From: Batillaria attramentaria
Taxonomy: Eukaryota > Mollusca > Gastropoda > Batillariidae
DNA: 64,000 bases
NCBI GenBank assembly: GCA_018292915.2
Contig: JACVVK020000312.1
Coordinates: 633,501-697,500, forward strand
Direction: 5' to 3'
The notes below the pieces were generated by a model. That model saw only the letters and a list, made by a program, of their open reading frames with translations. It had not been told where the DNA came from and made no database searches. Positions 54,678 through 64,000 of this stretch are shown one piece after another. The position numbers and the translations under genes are program-made. Numbering within the stretch: position 1 is the first letter of the stretch; every line of letters begins with the position of its first letter.

Positions 54678-54827
54678 CCCTGAGTCTCGAGCATCGAAAC
54701 CCAACACTGTCGCTAGCGTGTCGTGGTCAGAGAAAGGCATCAGGATAAAATTACCGTGTCGGGTTTCTCTTGGTATTTCAAAACACGGACGCAGTTCAAC
54801 AATGTGTGTTGCGCGATACTTAATTTC
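54678..54827 (-). CDS. candidate further upstream exon of the same gene
   Basis: 150 bases (50 codons, phase 0-0) lie between a CTGTACAG acceptor and a GGG/GTATGG donor. They encode EIKYRATHIVELRPCFEIPR, then ETRHGNFILMPFSDHDTLAT and VLGFDARDSG. Composition is clearly protein-like and the phase fits the 51293 exon. The assignment to this gene is by position only. Confidence 0.4.
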
Positions 54828-54954
54828 CTGTACAGTAATAATATTCTGTGATTTATTCTCTGGCCGGGCACTGGCGCCTAATACCATGAAAACTACAAGC
54901 TGTAGTTGCGCGAACTGATCGGGGCAAACGGTTTGATTATTCTCAGCATGTTGC

Positions 54955-55112
54955 GGGGAGCCGGGGCGGCCGAATGGTAGAGCGTTGGACTTTCAATGCT
55001 CGGGTCGTGAGTTCGAATCCCGGCTGGGGCCAAATATTTATGCTGGCCTTTTTCTCCCTGCCCCGTCTTTGATATCACCCTAACGTGGTGGAAAAGGACG
55101 TTAAACTCCCAA
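54955..55112 (+). mobile_element. SINE family 1, full length
   Basis: GGGGAGCCGGGGCGGCCGAA, B box GAGTTCGAATCCCGG, body and tail AAAAGGACGTTAAACTCCC. It is the cleanest plus-strand copy of the family in the window. Confidence 0.85.
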
Positions 55113-55254
55113 CTCCCCCCTCAGCCTATTGCAATACAGGGGTCTGATTCGTGGAGAGACCCAACCTACCTTTTTTTTTTCACATATTCAACATCATCAA
55201 AGAGAGACAAAGAGAGGTGAAAATTAATCTTATTGAGACAACTCACCCGGACAC

Positions 55255-55255
<1 letters not shown>

Positions 55256-55332
<77 letters not shown>
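55256..55332. repeat. (CA)n microsatellite
   Basis: CA tract of about 75 bases. Confidence 0.95.
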
Positions 55333-55333
<1 letters not shown>

Positions 55334-56237
55334 GCCATTCTCTGCTTTACCAGAAAGAAAGTCGTCTTTCATGTTCATCATCGTCAAACACAGACAGCGC
55401 GAGGTCACATCTCATTCCGGCCCATCATCCGGCTACACCTACCAGTATCTGAAAAAGGGCCCAAGAACCTCAAGTGTCACAGCACTTAAGCCCCCTTTTT
55501 TTCTGGACAAAGGTGTTGACGCCAGCCTGTGTGTTTTGCAATGCTCACCTCGCGAACACGGTGAAAGGCGGACACGGTGACCTAGAGTTCCGGTTCACGG
55601 ACGTAAGCAGACGCCGTCATGCATGAACACTGTGACGTGGTATGGGGGGATGGGGTGGGGGGGGTGTAGGGAGGGGGTGTTGAAATGGCGGAAGTTGTCC
55701 TGAGCGTATTTTGATTCAGGTGAAACCTTGTGTTTGAAACATAAGTATGCACATGCACGTCTTCATGGGAAACTGACACTATCCCGTTGGCCTCGGCTTG
55801 GGATTCAAACCCGGGTCTCCCGGCCCATGGTCCGAAGTGCTAACCACTACTCTACGGGGGCCGGTGCCAAAACATTAGTTGAGTTAGCAAACATGGAAGT
55901 GGGTCGTTTAACTGTTTTTTTCAACGTCAGTCTCCGTTGAGCGATGCCTTGGGTACACTGTGTCATAGAGTAACGGGACTTGCCCATGTAAGAAACCGCG
56001 AATGACACAGTCATGCTCTGACGGTTATTTCCGCAGGTAAGTTTTGTGTTTTTCACAGTTCGTCAACATTTCGAACCTCACGCCCCCCTCCCCCCCCCGC
56101 CCCTCCCCACCCCCGCGCTTGTCTCATGCGAGTTGTGTGTACTGCATTTTAATGACTTATGCCTTGCATCACAAAGAGCAGGAATGTAAGTGAACAAACT
56201 CTAAACTGAACTGACGATGAGAATAGAAAGTATTTTT

Positions 56238-56240
<3 letters not shown>
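55333..56240. other. no gene recognised; contains an inverted SINE family 3 head
   Basis: Bases 55800-55866 carry, on the minus strand, the family 3 head (GCCCCCGTAGAGTAGTGGTT and CCCGGGTTTGAATCCC). Otherwise I see only unique sequence and C runs at 56082-56110. Confidence 0.5.

Positions 56241-56288
<48 letters not shown>
56241..56288. repeat. (CA)n microsatellite
   Basis: CA tract of 48 bases. Confidence 0.95.
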
Positions 56289-56289
<1 letters not shown>

Positions 56290-56665
56290 AGAAAACGATT
56301 GTCGCTAGCATGTTACTACCATGCAAAGCCGTGTGTACGCTCATGTTTTCAAACAAAGGATTAAGTGAGAGCAATCGTCATCGAAATCTTTGAATCGTCG
56401 TAACACCGCAAACACTCGCAGCCATCTTGATTACCCTCCCGTGAGTTGCCAAAGTCACGTGACTCATGACGTTCACGTATTGGCATCCGTGATGTACACA
56501 TTCAATACAACATTTTCCTAGCCCGCAGTCCCCTGACGAGGCCGGAGTTGTGAGGGGAGACCATTGTATTGACAGAGGTACGGAGCGGATTTTTTTCTCT
56601 TCTGTGTTAACGGCATGTCACGCTCAGTCATTATCATGATGTAGTGTCTCGATTTCTTACGATAC

Positions 56666-56822
56666 CCGGGGTGGCCGAATGGTAGAGCGTTGGACTTCTA
56701 ATGCTCGGGTCGTGAAGTCGTATCCGGGCTGGGGCCAAATATTTGTGCTGGTTGTTTCATCGTTGCCCCGTCTTTGATATCACCCGTATGTGATGGAAAA
56801 GGACGTTAAACACCCCAATCAC
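56666..56822 (+). mobile_element. SINE family 1, full length
   Basis: The head CCCGGGGTGGCCGAATGGTA with a damaged B box (GAAGTCGTATCCGGG) is followed by the standard body and AAAAGGACGTTAAACACC. Confidence 0.8.
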
Positions 56823-57049
56823 CCACCTCACCCCACCCTTACGATACGCGCTGTTACGAATGTGTGTTGGTTTTTTTTTTTTTTTTTTTTTATTGAGGCC
56901 GACAGACTGAAATTTATACCCTTTCGTGTAGGGCTGCGTTTGATATTGTCGTCTTTCCTCCTAGTCTGGTTATCACAGGGTTTTCTACTTTCGTTTGTGT
57001 GTATTGTTAGAAGACACTGGCCGTCCGATTTATATTGAAAGACCATAAT

Positions 57050-57060
57050 GCGTGCGTGCA

Positions 57061-57124
<64 letters not shown>

Positions 57125-57133
57125 TGTGCTTGC

Positions 57134-57199
<66 letters not shown>

Positions 57200-57213
57200 G
57201 GGGGGGGGCGTGC

Positions 57214-57276
<63 letters not shown>

Positions 57277-57312
57277 GGGGGTGCGTGCGTGCGTGTGTGC
57301 GTGCGTGCGTGC

Positions 57313-57374
<62 letters not shown>
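57050..57374. repeat. long compound (TG)n/(GCGT)n/(GA)n microsatellite
   Basis: About 320 bases of TG repeats broken by GCGT blocks, a G run (57199-57208) and GA units (57266-57275). Long frames on both strands here are artefacts. Confidence 0.95.
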
Positions 57375-57376
<2 letters not shown>

Positions 57377-57789
57377 GCGAGGGGTGGGGGGTGGGGTGCA
57401 CATCAAATCGGCGCGAACCGTGATTTGAAATCTTAAACAGATAATTCTTCTGGAGCTGCGAACAATAATCAGAAGCTAAAGTTTGAAACGCCTGTACATA
57501 GAGTATAACCCTGTAAATCTGATTCAACGACGCTGAGCGCCTGAGTGACACAGCGGTTTTCAACCTAGAAATGTGATCCGGTTTTGTTTGTGGTTTAGGA
57601 GGGGGGCTCGGAATGTACAGGTAGTATTGCCCGGTTAAGGTCGGAAGTTTTTGGTGAGTTTTTCCACATACCACGACAGTTTTGGTCCACTTTCCCGTAG
57701 GACAGTGTTGTGTTCCTCTTTTTAATCCCTTGTTTTGTTTTTATACGCACCAGACTCTTTCTATCACTCTTCTTGTTATTCTAACGATG

Positions 57790-58275
57790 ATATTTTTCTG
57801 TTTTCCAGACCTGTATGAAAACGTTCCTTATGTTGCAAAGCCTTCCAGGAATTTCATCAGCCGCGAATTAGCCTTTGTTGTTTGCTCGGCGTTAACTCTA
57901 TTGTGACTGGGGCTGCCGCCGTCTCAACACTGCCCCTGCCTAGACCTCCCGGCATGGAACTGCAGTAAACTTACTACATTAAAAAGCTTCATTGGAGTAA
58001 CAAACACTGGACATTTTCAGCTGAGAATGGATGGAGAATTCGATTTGATGGGCCGTGGGCGATGCGTGGCGGAACCTTCGATCGAAGAGTCCCGTCACGA
58101 ATGAGTTAAGGCACAAATAACTAACTCCGGTAATTTCCTGTTTAATTTGTCAGTTTCACCAGTGTATGTCTGTCCATCGTTTGTAAGATGTGCGTGAATG
58201 TCAGTGACTGATCGGCGCGTTGAGTTTAATTCAAAGAAATGCGCCTTACAAATACAATTTATTATTATCATTATT
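57790..58275 (+). mobile_element. non-LTR retrotransposon 3' fragment, same family as 9965-10560
   Basis: 57815-57860 resembles the ORF2 end (KTFLMLQSLPG-type, compare KTFLFCKAFQ). 58130-58260 matches the 3' UTR, with TTTCACCAGTGTATGTCTGT and AAATGCGCCTTACAAATAC, ending in an (ATT)n tail. Confidence 0.65.
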
Positions 58276-58703
58276 ATTGTTTATTAATGAGAAAAAGAAA
58301 AATGATAATGATAGTACTTAATTGTGGTAATAGTAATAATTATATACAGCGCTCATTAAAAGAAAATAGCTCTGAATCAAACTCTTCTTATTCCTATGGC
58401 GATGATGATGATGATGATGATGATTAGGGTGATGATAATATTTATAGTAATAATCAGTTATACAGATAGTAATTATAATAACCGATATAGTGCTTATTTA
58501 AAAAAAAAAAAAAAAAAAAACTCTAACTTATTGAAGAGCCCTTAGCGCTTTAAAAGACGTTTGCTGCTTCAGATAAGATAAACTTTATAAGTTCATCCCT
58601 CAAGGGGACATTAATGCACAACAAGAACGGACAAGTCACTACAGAGTTGCACCCCTTTCTGTTTCAGCTCTTACCGGCCGCCACTATACCGAGGCAGGTC
58701 TAA
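58276..58703. other. upstream region of the solenoid gene
   Basis: AT-rich with (GAT)n at 58398-58423 and an A run at 58500-58520. A TTCTGTTTCAG acceptor-like site precedes 58668 and a stop in the frame of the gene lies at 58701-58703, so a 5' non-coding exon splicing to 58668 is possible. Confidence 0.35.
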
Positions 58704-58751
58704 TGGTCCAATGTGCTGTCGAGTTTTTGCATACAACAGCGAGTTTATACA

Positions 58752-61256
58752 ATGAGTGGAGACAAACAGACTGAGGCCATGAACACGCATAATATTTATA
58801 ATCCTCACTATGACACTGGCATAATTAGAGCTGTGAAAGAAGGCAGATGGTCCGACGTTCATGATTTTCTAAAACGTGGAGCAGACCGTGAAGGTGTGAC
58901 ATGGGCTGTGAACGAAGCTGCCAAAAAGGCACCTCACGACGAACTCCGTGTTTTAATCGTGCCGAACTCTCCAGACTCTTGTCTGGATTCTGTGCTGGTC
59001 CACGCTACAAGACGTGGCCTTTGGTCTGTGGTGCATTCAGTCCTACAGAGATCAAGAGTCAGTGACGAAGAGCGCAAGGAGACAGTGTCTCAGGCTTTGA
59101 AGAACGGGTCCGAAACAGCCCTTGAGGCTGTTCAGTCTTTCTGCAAAGGCGAAGAAGTTGATGCCTTTCTCGGCGTCGCTTTGAAGAAGGGCCATTGGCG
59201 TCTAACTCTTGAACTGTTCCAGAGAGGGTTAAACCAGAAGCAACGCCTCAAAGTCGCCAGTGCGGCTATTCAAAGAAAAGCCTTTGACTATCTGCCCGAA
59301 ATGTTACATTGCTGTGAGGAAGAAGACACGGAAGCCTTGCTAAAGACGGCTGTAGAAAAACGTGCATGGGAGGCTGTCAGCCTTTTACTCCAACGCCGAG
59401 TCTCTGATGGACAGAGAGACTGGGCCGTGACACAGGCGTGTAAGCATGCGAGTGTTGAACATGTGAAGGACATAATTGGATACTGTTCTCCCGACATTGC
59501 TGACTCTGTCCAGCTGACTCTCAAGAGGCGGGGACTTTGGATGATGCTTCTCCGTCTCCCAGCGTTTTTCATCAGTACAGAAACACGTAGTCTGGCGGTG
59601 AAGGAAGTCTGCAAGACCGCCTCAGAACAAGACTTAATTGATTACGCTCTTCCACGCTGCCCAGAGGTATGTGTAGACTCCGTACTTTTCACGGTCGGAA
59701 GACGAGGGTTTTGGAGGGCAGTTACCGTGCTGCTTCAGCGTGGTGACGTCAGCGAAGAGTCACGAGGCCAGGTTGTGGAGGCAGCATGCAGAACGGCGAA
59801 GGAGGAAGACGTTCTTCGTGTTGTACCTTTCTGCCCAGCCGCTAACCTGTCTCCTGCTCTCACAAGTCTGGCAAAGAGGAAAGACGTGGGCCCGGAGGCC
59901 ATGGAGGTGCTCTTGAGACGAGACGTGGACGACAGGTATCGGGGTGAGTTCATTGTGAAATACAGCAAACACGGTCCTTATGGTCACCTGTTTACCTTAC
60001 TCCCTCTCTGTCCCGACACCCACATTGAGGCAGCTCTGGAAATCGTCGCTGAGAGAAGGAACATGCTCGTACCCACGGCCATGTTGCTCGAACGAGATGT
60101 CAGCGAGGTGTGTCGAGGGCGTGCTGTTGTGGCCGCTTGTAAAGTTACTCCTACTGACACTCACAAGGATAACCTTTTAGTTGCTGAGATTCTACCGCTG
60201 TGTCCTCAGTCCCATCTCGACGACGCGATTGCTGTACTCACGAAGAAGTGTTTGTGGAAGTCTGTGTTATATTTGCTGAGGAAACCTGTGAGTAACACAC
60301 AGCGAGTTCATGCAGTAAAAGAAGCTCTTAAAATCTACAGAGTCATGTCCGACCCCATGAACGCTCCTCAGTGTAATGGGAACGTGGCAACCCACATCAG
60401 GTCACTTCTGTTTCACGTAGGAAGAGACCATCTGGACCTTGTGATGTCAACTTTCATTCACCAAGGCAGAGATCAAGATGTAAGAGAGATTCTGTACCTG
60501 TCAGATTCTGAAGACTTAAAGCATTTCGCGAGGGAAAGCCATTTGTACACACGCGCAGCCCCTGACAGAACAACACTACTTCACATCGTCTGTATCACCG
60601 GATTATGGAGAACCTTGGCAAAAGTTGTTGAAAGGGGCGCTAACCCTCTTGCGCTGAATTTTGACGGGTTCTCGCTTCTCTCCCTTGCAGCTCGAAACGC
60701 CTCGTGCCCAGAGGAACTTGTCGCGGAATGTCTCAAACTTGGGGTCAGCACGTATCAACCCCGACAGCTCAGTGGTCGGTTCTGCTGGTTCGCTGACTAT
60801 CTCTGGATATCTTCGATCACCACTCGTGCATGTTCTCCATCTTGGTGGGCCGCCATGGAGAGAAAGGACCTGACTTTGATGCGCATCTTGTACGAATCGG
60901 GAGCATGCTGCAACAAAGAACTTCACAAACTGTCCTCTTTGATCCTGAGAAAACCTCGTGGCCAGTCAACGGAGGAGGATGATCCCTTGCAGACGTTCTC
61001 ATCTTACATCCAGAAGATTGCCTCTGTACCGAGACGCCTGAAGTCTGCCTGTCGTCTGGTGATCTCACACTCGCTTGGTGTTGGGGTTGGTCGTGAACAA
61101 AAGGCAGACGCGCTTCCGCTGCCGGAGTCTTTGAGACAATATGTCCTTTTCGCTGATCTAATGGAAGGGGAGACAGTCTTTAACGTAGTCGACAGCCACT
61201 CACCCGGATACAGACTCAACAGCGATCTTAAACGCTATGATTTGTTCAGGACATAA
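58752..61256 (+). CDS. alpha-solenoid repeat protein with C-terminal ankyrin-like repeats
   Basis: An uninterrupted frame encodes 834 residues from ATG 58752 (ACAATGAGTGG context), or up to 16 more in frame after the stop at 58701. The start MSGDKQTEA is chosen as the first ATG. Residues about 60-560 are eight or so repeats of about 60 residues, each with a core such as L(D/E)SVL..A.RRGLW..V..LLQR.VS.E.R..AV..ACK.AS...... and a CP. The RRG(L/F)W motif is visible at about 59010, 59525 and 59700, with KKCLW at 60245. Towards the C-terminus, TTLLHIVCITGLWRTLAKVV (about 60571) and GFSLLSLAARNAS fit ankyrin repeats. The rest (to FNVVDSHSPGYRLNSD) is not recognised. Probably a cytoplasmic protein-interaction scaffold. 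No membrane segment, signal peptide or enzymatic motif is seen. Lack of introns could mean a single large exon or a retrocopy. Confidence 0.75.
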   Translation: MSGDKQTEAMNTHNIYNPHYDTGIIRAVKEGRWSDVHDFLKRGADREGVTWAVNEAAKKAPHDELRVLIVPNSPDSCLDSVLVHATRRGLWSVVHSVLQRSRVSDEERKETVSQALKNGSETALEAVQSFCKGEEVDAFLGVALKKGHWRLTLELFQRGLNQKQRLKVASAAIQRKAFDYLPEMLHCCEEEDTEALLKTAVEKRAWEAVSLLLQRRVSDGQRDWAVTQACKHASVEHVKDIIGYCSPDIADSVQLTLKRRGLWMMLLRLPAFFISTETRSLAVKEVCKTASEQDLIDYALPRCPEVCVDSVLFTVGRRGFWRAVTVLLQRGDVSEESRGQVVEAACRTAKEEDVLRVVPFCPAANLSPALTSLAKRKDVGPEAMEVLLRRDVDDRYRGEFIVKYSKHGPYGHLFTLLPLCPDTHIEAALEIVAERRNMLVPTAMLLERDVSEVCRGRAVVAACKVTPTDTHKDNLLVAEILPLCPQSHLDDAIAVLTKKCLWKSVLYLLRKPVSNTQRVHAVKEALKIYRVMSDPMNAPQCNGNVATHIRSLLFHVGRDHLDLVMSTFIHQGRDQDVREILYLSDSEDLKHFARESHLYTRAAPDRTTLLHIVCITGLWRTLAKVVERGANPLALNFDGFSLLSLAARNASCPEELVAECLKLGVSTYQPRQLSGRFCWFADYLWISSITTRACSPSWWAAMERKDLTLMRILYESGACCNKELHKLSSLILRKPRGQSTEEDDPLQTFSSYIQKIASVPRRLKSACRLVISHSLGVGVGREQKADALPLPESLRQYVLFADLMEGETVFNVVDSHSPGYRLNSDLKRYDLFRT

Positions 61257-61281
61257 CCTCCGAAGATACCCGCCTCTCCCC

Positions 61282-61410
<129 letters not shown>

Positions 61411-61666
61411 CGGTGTGTGTTTGCGCGCGCGCACGCACAAAAAAACCCAAACTAATTTAGAGTTCTCTCATCGCGACCAAAGTTGGTGGCTGTAATCGAA
61501 GAAAACCTATTCTGGCGTTAAAAAAGAGAAAGAAAGAAAAACAAATCGGAAGATCTGAGTTTCACTTCATTATCAGTCACGTGTCACCAGACAGGGAGAT
61601 CAGTGAATACAATCCATGCTTTTGATCCCGTTAATACACAGTCAACTTCGCTTAGTCACAGGGGCA

Positions 61667-61703
<37 letters not shown>

Positions 61704-61874
61704 GATGATGATGATGATGATGATGATGATGAAACTCTTTGGTTGTTGTTCACAATAGAGTATTTTACAACAACAACAAAGACAAGCAAAGTACAAACTT
61801 TCTAAAGGAAAAGAAGGAGAGAAAAGTACATTTGATAAACATATCAAAACGTACGCGGCATGTGCTGATAATTC

Positions 61875-61913
<39 letters not shown>

Positions 61914-62404
61914 CATTTGCAAACGAAGCTAACAAACAGAGACACCTGTTGTGGATCTGCCTATTCCTGAAGTATCCATTACAACCATTAACGTGAGCAA
62001 TAGCTGTAACAGCTGCCTGCTAAATGGAAGCTGATAAAATCATAGTTAAGGGTCAACTTGTATCGGGAAACGTTTTAGTGGAAACGAGGGGCTTGGCCAT
62101 GAAGGGTTTTTCTTGTACCATATATCCAGTCGTCCAATCACTAGTTGGTTATTTTAAGGTATTAAGGTATCAACATGTAGTACAAAAATTGCTTCTTTTG
62201 TTGGTGTATTTGTTTTTCTCATCGGTGTTGTATTGCAAAGTTACCCTCAGATAACATTTTCCCAGAAAACGTGAAAAAAGGAGAAAAACACTGTTTCAGA
62301 AGTGTTACTTGGGAACTGGTATCAGGCTAGATTAAGCATTTCTATTTTCTACACTTTATCTGACATAGATATTAATGGCAAAGTTTCGTGTCAAACACTA
62401 CAAT
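61411..62404. other. no gene recognised; (GA)n and (GAT)n tracts
   Basis: GA repeats 61671-61700, GAT repeats 61704-61731, and GA repeats 61889-61912. Nothing coding is supported. Confidence 0.4.
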
Positions 62405-62905
62405 TGAGTCAGTCTCTCTCATCCTTTTGAAATCCTTGAAATCACCCCTTTGTCCATGAAATGGCGTCATAGACGTAGCGCATTTTGCCATACACGATTG
62501 AAAAAAAAAAAAAGGGGGGGGGGAGGTGAGCGGTGGTCTAATAGGTAGCGCGTCGGATTTGCGCCACTGAACGGCCGTCACCAATGTCATGGCGATGGAG
62601 CGTGGGTTCGAGCCCAGGTCGAGCTTGTGATATGTGATACCGGTTTTCCTGGCTACCGGGCTGCTCATCGAGGGTTTCTCTCCGGGTTATCCGGCTTTCC
62701 TCCCCCAGCAAAATTGTAAAAAAAAAAAAATATATATATATATATATAGGATAGGTACTGGGTGGCGCTGCACCGCGGCGACGCGTTTCCCCCGGGGGAA
62801 GAAGCTCGAGTTTCCCGAAAGGGACAATAAAGTAGTATAAAAAAAAGAGGGGGGGGGGGCGGTTGCTTTAATTGGCCTCGGGGCTCAGCGAGCCGAGTCG
62901 TCTAT
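62405..62905 (+). mobile_element. SINE family 2 inserted into an element D copy
   Basis: Element D pieces lie on both sides: 62420-62500 resembles 11340-11390, and 62870-62905 (CCTCGGGGCTCAGCGAGCCG, AGTCGTCTATT) resembles 11405-11440. Between them, 62523-62845 is a family 2 SINE with head GGTAGCGCGTCGGATTTGCG, B box GGTTCGAGCCCAGG, a central A/TA tract at 62718-62748 and end CCCGAAAGGGACAATAAAGT. Confidence 0.7.
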
Positions 62906-63167
62906 TAGTGGTCACTGCTGTTGTCACCAAGTAATGCGTGCGCATTAAAAGTAATTAGTTCACAGATTGAAATGTCGGAACTGACTGTTCGAAACAGTCA
63001 GGCAGATGACCGTGGCCGTACAGATAATAAAGAGTGGAACTGAATCTCGCTTTGGAAAATCCTCTTCGTGGTCTGTGCAGTGCTGACACGGGATAAGGTG
63101 AGAAGTCGTGTACGTTTTCTTAGGTTATTTCCATAGTGTTTTGCCACCCGATTTGAAATGACAGCCC

Positions 63168-63201
63168 CCCCCCCCCCTCTCTCTCTCTCTCTCTTTCCCT
63201 G

Positions 63202-63240
<39 letters not shown>

Positions 63241-63245
63241 GTGAG
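63168..63245. repeat. C run and (CT)n microsatellite
   Basis: C run 63166-63177, CT tracts 63178-63195 and 63220-63240. Confidence 0.85.
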
Positions 63246-63339
63246 ATTTTTTTTTTTTTTGAGTAATTTTTTTTTGAGTAATTTTTCTTTATTTTTGCCA
63301 TTGTTTTTTCTTCTTTTTTCTTGTATTTCCTTTTATCTT

Positions 63340-63432
63340 GCCATTGCAGTCCTTTTTGTTGTAGCAACGGCTGATTGAAAATTAATCGATGTTTGGTTCA
63401 ATCACTTCCGTTGGAAAATAAAGTTCGTTCGT

Positions 63433-63480
<48 letters not shown>
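63340..63480 (+). mobile_element. LINE-type 3' end with GTTC/CT tail
   Basis: GTTGGAAAATAAAGTTCGTT followed by CGTTCTGT and a CT tract (63437-63478). It resembles the 3' end GGAAAATAAAGTTTCAGTCA of the LINE at 3409-4038. Confidence 0.5.
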
Positions 63481-63533
63481 GTAGATTTGTTTTTTACATG
63501 TATATGTATATGTTTGGTATGTGCAGGGGCGTA

Positions 63534-63691
63534 GGAACCACCGGGGCCGTGGGGGCCCAGGCCCCCGTTCGATTTTTGGAAGGGGGGCCCGAATATCTTT
63601 GGGCCCCCCTTGCTTTTGATAAGAGGAGGGGGGGCCCACCAGTGGTGGGGCCCCCCTGCTCTGCTGTCGCAGGACACAATCCTCGGCAGTC

Positions 63692-63756
<65 letters not shown>

Positions 63757-63850
63757 CTGCCCCCCCCCCCCCCACCCTTCTTCACCCCGGCCGTATGGCT
63801 CACCCGACTTAGTGGGCCCCCCTTCCTCTCAGCATCTTCCTACGCGCCTG
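63534..63850 (-). mobile_element. MITE family M1, copy 3 (target duplication ATGTG)
   Basis: 317 bases with CAGGGGCGTAGGAA and the complementary end CCTACGCGCCTG, flanked by ATGTG at 63529-63533 and 63851-63855. (CA)n at 63693-63754 is at the same internal position as in copies 1 and 2. Confidence 0.9.
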
Positions 63851-64000
63851 ATGTGTAGTGTCTAGCTGTGCATAGTTCTTGTCTGTAGTGAATAGTTTGC
63901 AATTATGCCCAGTGCTTTGGGGTAAATACCATGATCTGCATGCACCCGTCTAGATATTCTGTAACTGCGTGTATTGCTACATGTTTGGGGTGTTTGTAAA

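Noticed and set aside
54955..55030. tRNA gene
   Set aside because: A and B boxes are present, but the sequence is the head of a repeated SINE with a constant 3' body. The same holds at 41730, 45822, 49357, 56668 and 62540.

Overview
The window is eukaryotic nuclear DNA, most likely from a marine mollusc and probably a gastropod (inference). Genes are split by introns with GT/AG borders. Most of the sequence is repeats: very long (CA)n, (GA)n and (CT)n tracts, four families of tRNA-derived SINEs, 3' ends of non-LTR retrotransposons, and short inverted-repeat DNA transposons. There are no bacterial operons, CRISPR arrays, rRNA genes or free-standing tRNA genes.

Region by region. 1-9 kb: a Schlafen-like gene (+, exons 7060-7176 and 7487-8770). 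Before it lie a duplicated orphan copy of its first visible exon (1409-1525) and a chimeric pseudogene (about 4140-6330) that joins a repeat, the 3' half of a Schlafen copy and the 3' end of a deaminase-like gene. 9-20 kb: LINE fragments, a 200-bp satellite with a 25-bp minisatellite expanded inside one monomer, a 5'-truncated LINE (14.6-16.7 kb), a MITE and a Tigger/pogo derivative. 21-28 kb: a tandem array of a unit that can encode a two-exon, 81-residue protein, interrupted by an element with tandem-repeat inverted termini, followed by a P-element (THAP9-like) transposase remnant. 29-33 kb: a 57-bp-arm hairpin and a large degenerate palindrome. 35-36.8 kb: a gene with a zinc-deaminase-like motif set (+). 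38.3-39.6 kb: a second Tigger-like element. 40.3-50.5 kb, possibly to 54.8 kb: a minus-strand gene of at least ten exons. Its splice phases agree throughout, and it encodes a PD-(D/E)XK (NERD-like) nuclease domain followed by a superfamily 1 helicase. 58.7-61.3 kb: an intron-free gene for an alpha-solenoid repeat protein with ankyrin-like C-terminal repeats (+). 61-64 kb: repeats.

How the genes may fit together (inference). Schlafen, a deaminase-fold enzyme, a nuclease-helicase and a repeat-rich solenoid/ankyrin protein are all types found in nucleic-acid surveillance and innate immunity. Their co-location, recent duplication and chimera formation look like a fast-evolving defence-gene neighbourhood in a repeat-dense region. 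The sequence alone does not show that they act together.

All similarity statements come from reading the sequence by eye. No alignment or database search was run.
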